64,000 nt of DNA from DATBGO01 sp963695645 (GTDB lineage Bacteria > Actinomycetota > Actinomycetes > Streptosporangiales > Streptosporangiaceae), in assembly GCA_963695645.1 (NCBI GenBank), contig CAVOHC010000012.1, positions 1,302,001 to 1,366,000 of the forward strand, read 5' to 3'. Of the stretch, positions 1 through 6,863 are shown piece after piece. How positions within the stretch are numbered: the stretch's first letter is position 1; each line of letters begins with the position of its first letter. The translations under genes were made by a program, and so were the position numbers. Below the pieces are notes generated by a model. That model saw only the letters and a program-made list of their open reading frames with translations. It made no database searches and had not been told where the DNA came from.

Positions 1-159
1 GCTCTTGGCGCCGATGGTCGTCAGGATCAGGGCGTTGAAGCCCATCATCCTGCCGCCCTTGCGGCGAAGCCGACGCGACATTACCTTGTTCAGCCACCGG
101 AAGAAAGGCCCTGATGGCTGGCGGGCGCCACGGCTTCCGGCAGGTGTATCGAAGCTCAT
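1..159 (-). CDS. Ddn-like F420-dependent nitroreductase family protein (N-terminal part, cut by window edge)
   Basis: An open frame starts at the ATG at 159 behind a strong ribosome site (AGGAGGT, complement of 163-169) and runs 53 codons off the left edge. The visible protein is MSFDTPAGSRG... followed by a basic stretch (RRLRRKGGR) and MGFNALILTTIGAKS. That pattern is typical of the start of the deazaflavin (F420)-dependent nitroreductase/Ddn family, where 'LLLTTTGRKSG' precedes the cofactor-binding split-barrel domain. These are small (about 150 aa) cytoplasmic or membrane-associated oxidoreductases using reduced F420. Only the N-terminal third is visible, so the substrate cannot be judged. 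The 240 bases between it and the next gene show nothing I recognise. Confidence 0.7.
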   Translation of the reverse strand, partial: MSFDTPAGSRGARQPSGPFFRWLNKVMSRRLRRKGGRMMGFNALILTTIGAKS

Positions 160-400
160 GTGACCTCCTGATCGACACTCAACGGTCGGCTGGGCAGTCC
201 GTATTCCTGGCTCATGCCGGGCCGGCGACACGTCCGGCGGGCCAGGTGATCTCCCGCGTCATCGACCCGGTCACGGCCAGGGCGTGGCCGAGCGGGGGAA
301 TTCCGGCCGCCCTTGGGTTGCCGGTCAGCGATCCGGACCTGGCACCAGGCCGTCCCGATGAGCGGCCGTCATCTGGCATGTGCGGGCTGTCGCTGACGGT

Positions 401-2059
401 TCAGGTCGAGTCGGCCGGAGATGTGAGGGCGAGGAAGGCGTCTTGCAGGCCGCCCTCGGTTATTGCCAGGTCGGTGATGGTGTCTCGGAGGTTGTAGAGG
501 GCCCAGACGGTGGCGTCCGCGTCGGCGGTAACGAGGGTGATGCGGTCTTTATCGGCGTGGACTGCAGTTACCGCCGCGAGCTGGCGGAAGCGATCAGGCG
601 ACCCGGCGAGCGATCGGAACCGGACGGTTCGCGCGATCCCGGCTTCGGACTTGACCTGGTCCGGTGAACCGTCGGCAACAATGCGCCCGGAGCGCAGCAG
701 GATGATCCGGCCGGCGTGCGTGTCGGCTTCTTCTAGGTAGTGGGTGGAAAACAAGATTGTTTTGCCGCTGGCGGCGTAGGCACCCAGGACGCCCCAGAAC
801 GCTTCACGTGCCCGGACGTCCATTGCCACCGTTGGCTCGTCGAGCACGATCAGCTGGGGATCTCCGGAGGCAGCGAGCGCGAAACGGACGCGCTGGCTCT
901 CCCCAACGGAGAGCTGATCTGTCCGGCGCCGGAGCAGCCCGTCGATCCCGGCGACTTGGATCAGCCTTAGCAGGTCGGCCGGATGCGGGTAGACGCCCCG
1001 GATGACGCGCAGCAGCGCCCCTACGCTCACCCCGCTCATCAGCCTGGTGTCCTGCAGCATTGCGCCGACCCGGCCCGCGGCGATGGCCTGGCCGGGGGAG
1101 GACCCGAACAGGAAGGCCGAGCCGTGATCGGCATCGAGCAATCCGAGCAGCAACTCGATGGCGGTGGACTTGCCCGCGCCGTTGGGTCCCAGCAGCGCCA
1201 CAGTGCTGCCCGGACGGATCCCCAGTTCGATCTCGTCGAGCGCGCGCACCGGCCCGTAGCATTTGGACAGCTCGCTCAGGGTGACGACCTCGCCTGCGGG
1301 CGGGCCGGTGAGCAGGTCGCCTCGGCTGCGGCGGGGCCGGCGCATGCCGGCGGCCAGCGCGAGCGCGGTCAGCCCGGCAGTCCAGCCAGCCAGGATGAGC
1401 CCGGCGCGAAGCGACGGCGCTGACCCGCCAGCCACGCGCCAGCCGAGGTCGGCCAGGTTGTAGGAAGGCAAGGTCGCGGCGATGTGCCGCAGCGCTGGCG
1501 AGAACTGCGCCGGGGGAACCCACAGGCCGCCCAGGGCGGCAAGGGCGAAGTACAGCGCCGTGGTGAGCGCATAGGCAGTCGTGGAGCTGGTCAGCGATCC
1601 GATCGCGATGCCGAGCGCGACGAACGGCAGCGTCCCGGCCCACAGCAGGCCAAGGCACGCTGCCCACTGCCAGGCCTCCAGCCGGACGTGATGAGCCAGC
1701 ACGGCAGTGACCGCCACGGCGGCGATCGCGGGGAGGGCAACCGCGACACCGGCTACGATGCGCGCGGCCAGTACCCGGCCCGCCGTCAGCGGGGTGACCT
1801 CGAGGGCCCGCAGCCAGCCGCTCTCCCGGTCCCGGGCGAGCCGGGGGGCCGTAGCCGACAACGCGCCCCACATGGCGCCGAACGTCGCCATCGCTACCAT
1901 GATCTCCACCTGGGCGGGCAGCTGACCCTCGCTCGTCCCGCGGCCGGTGAAGATGCCGGCGAAAAGCAGGTAAAAGCCGACCGGCGCGGCGATTGCCAGG
2001 ACAAGGTAGCGCGGGTCGCGGAAGCTCCGCGCGAGCTCCAGCCGCAAGAAGCCAGTCAT
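401..2059 (-). CDS. ABC-2 exporter with permease and ATPase fused in one chain (permease first)
   Basis: This 552-aa protein joins an ABC-2 type permease (residues about 1-240, six hydrophobic segments starting RLELARSFRDPRYLVLAIAAP) to a complete ABC ATPase (about 255-550). The ATPase has Walker A GPNGAGKS, a Q-loop in GAMLQDTR, a degenerate signature LSVGESQR in place of LSGGQQ, Walker B LIVLDEP and an H-loop STHYLEEAD. The family exports drugs, lipids or peptides. ATPase and permease are normally separate genes with the ATPase first, so the fusion in reverse order is unusual. Start ATG 2059 overlaps the stop of the upstream MarR gene by 4 nt, indicating translational coupling and likely MarR control. 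The substrate is unknown. Confidence 0.9.
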   Translation of the reverse strand: MTGFLRLELARSFRDPRYLVLAIAAPVGFYLLFAGIFTGRGTSEGQLPAQVEIMVAMATFGAMWGALSATAPRLARDRESGWLRALEVTPLTAGRVLAARIVAGVAVALPAIAAVAVTAVLAHHVRLEAWQWAACLGLLWAGTLPFVALGIAIGSLTSSTTAYALTTALYFALAALGGLWVPPAQFSPALRHIAATLPSYNLADLGWRVAGGSAPSLRAGLILAGWTAGLTALALAAGMRRPRRSRGDLLTGPPAGEVVTLSELSKCYGPVRALDEIELGIRPGSTVALLGPNGAGKSTAIELLLGLLDADHGSAFLFGSSPGQAIAAGRVGAMLQDTRLMSGVSVGALLRVIRGVYPHPADLLRLIQVAGIDGLLRRRTDQLSVGESQRVRFALAASGDPQLIVLDEPTVAMDVRAREAFWGVLGAYAASGKTILFSTHYLEEADTHAGRIILLRSGRIVADGSPDQVKSEAGIARTVRFRSLAGSPDRFRQLAAVTAVHADKDRITLVTADADATVWALYNLRDTITDLAITEGGLQDAFLALTSPADST

Positions 2060-2583
2060 CGCCCGGCCCGCCTGGCCGATCTCTGCCCGCGAGCCGTGAC
2101 CGCAGCCGACGCCGCCTCGGCGGCCTGCCCGGCAACCACGGCCCTGACCTCCGCCACGAACCCGCCGAGCAGCCGCAGCTCCCCAGGCGAGTACCGGCGC
2201 AAGAGCTGATCGGTACCCTCCTGCAGTCCGCTGAACGCCGTCCGCCCCCGCCGGCGCCCCAGCTCGGTCACCTCCACCAGCACCCGCCTGCGATCCCGCG
2301 GGTCGCTGAGCCGGCGCAAGTCCCCTGACCGTTCCACCCGGTCGATCACGCTGGTCACCGCCGACGTGCTCAACCCAGCCTGCTCGGCCAGCGCACCCGC
2401 GGACAACGGCCCGCCGCGGGCCACGATTTCCAGGCAGCGCAGGTCGGTCCGATGCAACCCGAACCTGGCCGCCACCGCCTCATCGAGGGCATCCAGATCC
2501 GACCCCAGGGCACGCAACGACAGGCCCACCCGCCGGCGCAACCCGGCCGCTACAGAGTCATCACGATCATCGGACATTCCCAT
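2056..2583 (-). CDS. MarR-family transcriptional regulator
   Basis: This 175-aa winged-helix regulator has the HTH at about residues 55-110 (GPLSAGALAEQAGLSTSAVTSVIDRVERSGDL...), then the wing DPRDRRRVLVEVTE. Its stop overlaps the start of the fused ABC exporter by 4 nt (ATGA), so it probably represses or senses the exporter's substrate. The ATG at 2583 has no ribosome site. A second ATG two codons later (2577) lies 7 nt after a TACGAT -10-like hexamer (2590-2585), the arrangement of a leaderless transcript, so the true start may be 2577. The C-terminal tail is Ala/Arg-rich and probably disordered. Confidence 0.88.
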   Translation of the reverse strand: MGMSDDRDDSVAAGLRRRVGLSLRALGSDLDALDEAVAARFGLHRTDLRCLEIVARGGPLSAGALAEQAGLSTSAVTSVIDRVERSGDLRRLSDPRDRRRVLVEVTELGRRRGRTAFSGLQEGTDQLLRRYSPGELRLLGGFVAEVRAVVAGQAAEAASAAVTARGQRSARRAGR

Positions 2584-3126
2584 AATCGTACCAAAGGCAA
2601 AGCGCCGCGCGGGTCACGTAGCTTCGCATCCAGTCACATTTCGTGACCGGACTGGTCGCCTCCGGGCAGTCCCGATGGCCGCCAGCGGGCAGACTCCAAG
2701 ACTCCAGACTTCAGTGACCGCCAACACAGGCCATTGTCATGGGCACGCTTGCTCTGCATGCTGAACCGGTCGCCTGAAACGCCGGGCGCGGGGTGCATCG
2801 GGGTGAACCGGGCGGCCCGCCGGTACGTATTACTGGTTGCCAGTCGGCGTACCCGGCACTGACTTCCCCCAGTGCGCTGCCGACCTTCGCGGCGGGCGCC
2901 ACCAGCTTCGGCGCCGGCAGCGGGTCGCGCGGCAGCCTGGCGGACCTGAAGATCGTCCCCGGCCTGGCCGTGATGCTCGCAGCCGGGACCGTATCAGCCG
3001 AGACCGTGAACTGACCTCATCTGACCTGGGCCGCGGGGGAGTCCCCGCGGCCCAGCTCACCGTCGCCTCCTGGAGGAGGCGGTCTGCTCGGCGAAGGAGG
3101 TGACCTGGACCGTCGGTCGGCGCGGC
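2584..3126. other. Intergenic stretch with no clear gene
   Basis: About 540 bases between the MarR gene and the next minus-strand gene. A 73-codon plus-strand frame (2793-3014) ends in ADLKIVPGLAVMLAAG and is followed 11 nt later by a perfect hairpin. I recognise no family and cannot tell whether it is a decayed 3' end or chance. No RNA gene is seen. Confidence 0.4.
3026..3055. terminator. Perfect 13-bp hairpin, probable bidirectional terminator
   Basis: Arms CTGGGCCGCGGGG (3026-3038) and its exact complement (3043-3055) enclose the loop GAGT. There is no T-run, as is common for actinobacterial hairpin terminators. It lies 71 nt downstream of the minus-strand gene ending at 3127 and 11 nt after a plus-strand open frame. 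Confidence 0.6.
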
Positions 3127-3540
3127 TCAGGGCGGGGAGGTACTGGATGCTTCGCCGTGCTCGGCCCCCAGGGCGTTGGTCAATCCTTCGAGGTCCGCCA
3201 CGGTCACCGTGAGTGCCGAGTGGCCGCTCCGGCGAAGCGGTGATGGCACCTTCTCCGCGAAATGGATGCACACCCCCGCGTCGTGGTTCGTTCCAAAGCT
3301 CAAGCCGTCGTCGACCATGGATCCACGAACACCGAACGCGGTCCACCAGCGGTAGTTCCGGGTGATGTGCGCCTCGGTGACGTTGGCCAGCGGCGTCTTG
3401 ATCTTGAAAAAACCGAAGGTCGCCAGGAGGGAGCCTTCGTCCGTGAGCGTGACGCCATCTTCTGAACCGCGCAGCCCGAAGACCAGCAACAACGGCAAAT
3501 ATCGCTTGTCAATGGCGTAAGCAAAACGTTTGGACATCAT
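3127..3540 (-). CDS. Conserved actinobacterial hypothetical protein
   Basis: This 137-aa soluble protein resembles a widespread unnamed actinobacterial family. I recognise the conserved run 'TPLANVTEAHITRNYRWWTAFGVRGSMVDDGLSFGTN' in parts, followed by GVCIHFAEKV and a C-terminal TVTVADLEGLTNALG. The family is about 130 aa long and its function is unknown. The N-terminus FAYAIDKRYLPLLLVFGL is hydrophobic but not a clear signal peptide. Two Met codons open the frame behind a purine-rich site (AGGGG about 9 nt upstream). It stands alone between debris regions and shows no operon partner. Confidence 0.75.
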   Translation of the reverse strand: MMSKRFAYAIDKRYLPLLLVFGLRGSEDGVTLTDEGSLLATFGFFKIKTPLANVTEAHITRNYRWWTAFGVRGSMVDDGLSFGTNHDAGVCIHFAEKVPSPLRRSGHSALTVTVADLEGLTNALGAEHGEASSTSPP

Positions 3541-3676
3541 TGGTCCGATCCCCTAGTGAGGCGGTGAGCGCACTGAACGGATAGTGAAACTCCATCACAG
3601 CCTCCGCGGCGACGCGCCGGAGGCGTCAACGTATCAGCGCCCCACCTATCCGAGTCGGCGCGTGGATTGCCGAAAA

Positions 3677-3847
3677 TGATCTTGGGCTGGTCAAGTCGGC
3701 CGGCGCTCGTTGCCGCCAAGCTCCGAGCCGCGCCCGGTGAAGCAGGAGCACAAGCTCCGCGCCAGCGGGCCGTACGGCGTCACCAGGCATCCCATTTACA
3801 CCGGGCTGCCGGGCATCTGGCCGCCGGCGTGCTCTGTGCTCGGCTGA
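3677..3847 (+). pseudogene. Fragment of an isoprenylcysteine methyltransferase-like membrane methyltransferase (central motif)
   Basis: Read in the frame of position 3737, the sequence gives KQEHKLRASGPYGVTRHPIY followed by TGLPG. This is the hallmark central motif (GPYxxxRHPxYxG) of the ICMT/PEMT family of integral-membrane SAM methyltransferases. It stops after another ten codons at 3845-3847. Neither the N-terminal membrane segments nor the usual C-terminal 'EERDL...YRxRVP' motif follows in frame. It is a remnant. A second remnant with the C-terminal motif lies on the opposite strand immediately to the right. Confidence 0.6.
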
Positions 3848-3855
3848 GACCGGGC

Positions 3856-4005
3856 CGAAGGACCGGGGATCAGCGCGGGCACGCGGGCCCGGTAAGAGGT
3901 GTAGGTCTCGCCGAGGGACAGCTTCAGGTCACGTTCTTCGAATGCGATGCCGACCAGGATGTAGCCGGTCGCAGTGGCTGCGAACAGCAGGTCACCCAGC
4001 CCGAA
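3856..4005 (-). pseudogene. C-terminal fragment of an ICMT/MddA-like methyltransferase
   Basis: The minus-strand frame reads FGLGDLLFAATATGYILVGI, then AFEERDLKLSLGETYTSYRARVP in order. This is the conserved C-terminal helix and 'EERDL...LGxxYxxYRxRVP' motif of the isoprenylcysteine/methanethiol S-methyltransferase group. The upstream RHP motif is missing on this strand. The fragment is preceded within a few bases, in another frame, by the start of an alpha/beta hydrolase. It cannot encode a working enzyme. Confidence 0.6.
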
Positions 4006-4088
4006 TCGCACAACAGCGCCGGGCCAGCGCCCACCGTCGGGTATGCGATGCGGCCCCCCGGCGTGGTGCAGTACCTGATCGCCGACAG
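3996..4088 (-). pseudogene. N-terminal fragment of an alpha/beta hydrolase
   Basis: A minus-strand frame reads IRYCTTPGGRIAYPTVGAG, then PALLCDSGW. This matches the first strands of alpha/beta hydrolases of the type found in adenylate-cyclase/LuxR-linked proteins ('IRFCTTADGVRIAYATVGSGPPLV'). After the Trp the frame runs into the methyltransferase fragment in a different frame, so the two pieces are fused at about position 4000. No catalytic serine region follows. Confidence 0.5.
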
Positions 4089-4160
4089 CACCGGTCCAGG
4101 CTGACACTCCCAGCCGGCGCAGTAAAGGACAGGCACGCCACTAGCGGCTTGGCTGTCTGC

Positions 4161-5135
4161 TTAATGCGCGGTCATGGTCGGGTTGAGCCGTACCAGCCGC
4201 ACGGGGTCTGTCTCGTCGAGTTCAGCGACGGCTTGCCGTGACTTTACGAAGTCTGAGAACGAGCGGTAGCCGAGTGCCTTCTCGCTGAATGAGGGGTCCA
4301 TGCGCTTCATCTGGCTCTTCACCGCAGAGCTGTGGAGCCAGTCGGCATCATCCTTTTCCTGGCCGAGTCGCAGCGCTCGTTCCAGGAGCCTGGTCGCCAG
4401 ATCTTGCGGGTCTTCTGAATCGAGATCAGCCTCCTCGGTCTCCGCGGTCACCGGTCGTCTGGTACGTCGGGAGCCCCGCGCGGGCGCCGCGCTGCCGGAG
4501 TCCTCATGTTCCGGTTGTCCGCTCTCCGGCGGTCCGGCTGGCTGGTGGGACGCGTCGGTGAGGGTAATACCGGGAAGCGCGTCGTAGGTCACGAGCTCGT
4601 CGCACGCGGCGGCGAGCGATCTGCTCGTCGATCCTGCGACCCCGACGCCCACGACATAACGGCCCAGACGTCTGCAGCGCTGGGCGAGGGCGATGTAATC
4701 CGAGTCCCCGGCGACGATCACCATGTGGGTCAGGTCGGGCAGGCGGAACATGTCCTCTACTGCATCCACAGCCAGCCTGATATCGGCACCATTCTTGGCG
4801 TAGGCGGCAGTGGGGAACAGCTGCACCAAGTCCACTGCGCGACTGACGAGCTGCCCGCTGTAGTCGGCGTTCACGGGTGCTGACCAGTCCGCGTAGGCGC
4901 GGGTAAGCACGAGCGTGCCGAACGATGAGGCGAAGTCGATCACTGCACCGACGTCCACGGTGGCGCGCCGGAGTTTGTCGGCGATGTCGGAATCGGCTGG
5001 CGTGTCGGACCTGTTGAACCCGCGCACCCTGTCACGCTGGAACTGGCCTCGGCCATGGACCTGGTCGTAGCGTGAGATCACGATGTTGTCGAAGTCGATG
5101 TAGACGGCGACACGGGCGCCGCCAGGGTCGTTCAT
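4161..5135 (-). CDS. NYN-domain (LabA-like/PIN-fold) protein with C-terminal OST-HTH (LOTUS) domain
   Basis: This 324-aa protein carries a NYN/PIN nuclease-fold domain (residues about 8-190) with the acidic residues expected of the family: VAVYIDFDNI near the N-terminus, NGADIRLAVDAVEDM mid-domain and VIVAGDSDYIALAQRCR. A charged low-complexity linker (about 195-240) and an OST-HTH/LOTUS domain (about 245-315) follow. NYN-LOTUS proteins are predicted RNA-binding nucleases. The longer upstream open frame is only antisense to the methyltransferase. The ATG at 5135 (MNDPGGARVAVYIDFDN) overlaps the upstream stop by 4 nt (ATGA), so the two genes are co-translated. The RNA target is unknown. Confidence 0.85.
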   Translation of the reverse strand: MNDPGGARVAVYIDFDNIVISRYDQVHGRGQFQRDRVRGFNRSDTPADSDIADKLRRATVDVGAVIDFASSFGTLVLTRAYADWSAPVNADYSGQLVSRAVDLVQLFPTAAYAKNGADIRLAVDAVEDMFRLPDLTHMVIVAGDSDYIALAQRCRRLGRYVVGVGVAGSTSRSLAAACDELVTYDALPGITLTDASHQPAGPPESGQPEHEDSGSAAPARGSRRTRRPVTAETEEADLDSEDPQDLATRLLERALRLGQEKDDADWLHSSAVKSQMKRMDPSFSEKALGYRSFSDFVKSRQAVAELDETDPVRLVRLNPTMTAH

Positions 5136-5965
5136 GGTCGCTCTTCTCGTCGCAGTTCCGCAGTGATCGCCACCGCGGTATAGCTCATCGTGAAACTGCC
5201 CCCCGTCGCGTCGACAGCGGCCCCGATGCCCGCCAGCACCTCCTGCAGCTTGGCCGGCCGGAACTGGGCGTGGTCGCCAGAGGTAGGCAGCTGATCCAGC
5301 CACTCGTCGCGGGTGTAGGACCGCTGCCAGTCGAATCGCCACTGCTCCGGTTCGCCGAACGCGCCCACCTCTCGGATGCCGTCGGCCGCCCTGGTGAACA
5401 CCTTCGAGTAGGCGTCCAGGCCGGGCATCGCGCCGCGGTGATAGTACGGCACGTCGGGCATCACCCGGCGGTAGACCGCGGAGAAGGCTTCCCCCACGTC
5501 GGGCGATGGTTGGCCCACGTTCCAGAACACCGCCAGCCGGCCGCCATGCCGCAGCACGTCCGCCGCCTTGGCCGCTCCCGCGACCGGGTCCACCCAGTGC
5601 CAGGTCTGCCCGGCGACGACCGCGTCGAATGCCCGCCCGGCGGGGTCCCAGGCTTCGAACGCCGCCACCTCGACCTCGAATCCGGCCCGGCGCGCCAGGC
5701 CGGCCATCCGCGCGTCGACCTCGACCCCCAGCACCCGGCATCCAGCCGCTTGAAACTGCCGGGCGGCGATGCCGGTACCGATGCCGACGTCGAGGATGTC
5801 GCGGCCGGGGCTGGCGGCGATGATCCGGTCCACCATGGCTTGGGGATAGCGGGGCCGGGCCCGGTCGTAGCGTTCGGCGTCCGAGCCGAACGACTCCGCC
5901 CATCGCCGGGCTCTATGCGGCTCGTGTTCGGACAGAGGCGATCGCTCCGGTGGTATAGTGGGCAC
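5132..5965 (-). CDS. SAM-dependent class I methyltransferase
   Basis: The 277-aa protein has the Rossmann motif I ILDVGIGTGIAARQF, an acidic loop GVEVDAR, motif DAVVAGQTWHWVD and a typical C-terminal half of the small-molecule UbiE/ubiquinone-like group. A consensus promoter (TTGACG 6001-5996, 18-bp spacer, TATAGT 5977-5972) lies inside the longest open frame. Transcription would begin near 5965, so I place the start at the GTG at 5965, giving a leaderless message. TTG 6001 and ATG 5986 precede the predicted start of the RNA. The promoter sits within two TetR-type operators, so the divergent TetR gene probably represses it. The substrate is unknown. Confidence 0.82.
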   Translation of the reverse strand: MPTIPPERSPLSEHEPHRARRWAESFGSDAERYDRARPRYPQAMVDRIIAASPGRDILDVGIGTGIAARQFQAAGCRVLGVEVDARMAGLARRAGFEVEVAAFEAWDPAGRAFDAVVAGQTWHWVDPVAGAAKAADVLRHGGRLAVFWNVGQPSPDVGEAFSAVYRRVMPDVPYYHRGAMPGLDAYSKVFTRAADGIREVGAFGEPEQWRFDWQRSYTRDEWLDQLPTSGDHAQFRPAKLQEVLAGIGAAVDATGGSFTMSYTAVAITAELRREERP

Positions 5966-6001
5966 GCGCCCACTATAAATGGGCATGCGCCCACTCGTCA
6001 A
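5954..6001. promoter_or_regulatory. Double TetR-type operator overlapping a consensus promoter
   Basis: Site 1 is a perfect palindrome, arms TATAGTGGGC (5954-5963) and GCCCACTATA (5968-5977) with spacer ACGC. Site 2 (5979-5995) repeats the core TGGGC-atgc-GCCCA. The centres are 21 bp apart, two helical turns, so two dimers would bind the same face. On the minus strand TTGACG-18 bp-TATAGT overlaps both sites. On the plus strand TATAAA (5974-5979) could serve the TetR gene. Confidence 0.75.
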
Positions 6002-6039
6002 TCGCGGACGAGCCGAGCGAGGGAAGGAGGGGGTGCACG

Positions 6040-6639
6040 GTGCCGACGGGGGTAGCCATCCGCGACGCGCGCGAGCAGCTGTTTGACGCCGCCGAGCGCG
6101 TCCTGCTCCGGGACGGCCCGAGCGCGCTGACCACCCGGGCGGTCACCACTGAAGCAGGCTGCGCCAAGGGTGTCCTGCACCGGCACTTCGCCGACCTCGA
6201 CGTCTTCCTCGCCGAGCTCGTGCTGGACCGCATCGGCCGGATCGGCGACCAGGCCGCCGACCTGCGCGGGTCCGCCGGCACGGGCACCGTCGTCGGCAAC
6301 CTCACCGGTGCGCTGATGGCCGTGTTCGGGTCGGTCGCCCTGGTGATCGTCGGCCTCGTCATGTCCCGGGATGACTTGCGTGCGCGGCTGCGGCAGGCCA
6401 CGCCGGCCGGCGTCCCGGTACTAGCGGAAGCCAAGGCGATGATCGCCTCCTACCTCACCGCCGAGCGGGAACTGGGCCGCGTAGCGGCGGATGCCGACCT
6501 GGACACGCTCGCGCTCACCCTGGTCGGGTCCGGGCACCTGCTGTTTGCCGGCCGGACGGGCACGCCGGTAGCGGCCGGAGCCGTCCGCAAGGTCGTGACC
6601 ACGGTCATCGCCGGATACTGCGGACAAGCTGCCGCCTGA
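6040..6639 (+). CDS. TetR-family transcriptional regulator
   Basis: This 199-aa regulator has an N-terminal HTH (residues about 10-55: REQLFDAAERVLLRDGPSAL, then TTRAVTTEAGCAKGVLHRHF) of the TetR family and an all-alpha ligand domain. Start GTG 6040 follows GGAGG (6026-6030). It is divergent from the methyltransferase, and the paired palindromes between them are its likely operators, giving both autoregulation and control of the methyltransferase-NYN pair. The ligand is unknown. Confidence 0.9.
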   Translation: MPTGVAIRDAREQLFDAAERVLLRDGPSALTTRAVTTEAGCAKGVLHRHFADLDVFLAELVLDRIGRIGDQAADLRGSAGTGTVVGNLTGALMAVFGSVALVIVGLVMSRDDLRARLRQATPAGVPVLAEAKAMIASYLTAERELGRVAADADLDTLALTLVGSGHLLFAGRTGTPVAAGAVRKVVTTVIAGYCGQAAA

Positions 6640-6779
6640 GTGAGCTGCGACGCCGTCGGCCCCGGGGGCCGCAGCTGGCTATATTTGTGCTGCGGACCGC
6701 GGCGGGGATGGCCGGGGAGCTGTCACCGCTGGACCGCGGTCCTTCCCCGGGAACGGACGCGCAGAGGAGCCTCTGAAAC

Positions 6780-6863
6780 ATGGCAGGTCAGTTTGCGTCG
6801 CCCGCCTTGCGCGCTGGTTGGCGCCCGGCGCGGGCCGCGCTGAGATCGGCAGGTCCCGCGTGA
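6780..6863 (+). CDS. Putative 27-aa upstream micro-ORF coupled to the ProA-like gene
   Basis: ATG 6780 follows AGAGGAG (6763-6769) with a 10-nt gap. The 27-codon frame is basic and Ala/Arg-rich (MAGQFASPALRAGW...), and its TGA (6861-6863) overlaps the GTG start of the ProA-like gene (6860) as GTGA. Its own ribosome site is better than that of the downstream gene, so coupled translation is plausible. No homologue is recognised; it could be chance. Confidence 0.4.
   Translation: MAGQFASPALRAGWRPARAALRSAGPA

Noticed and set aside
5136..5903. N-terminal extension of the NYN gene to 580 aa
   Set aside because: The extra 256 codons are antisense-like reading of the methyltransferase in another frame; the ATGA overlap at 5135 gives the natural start.
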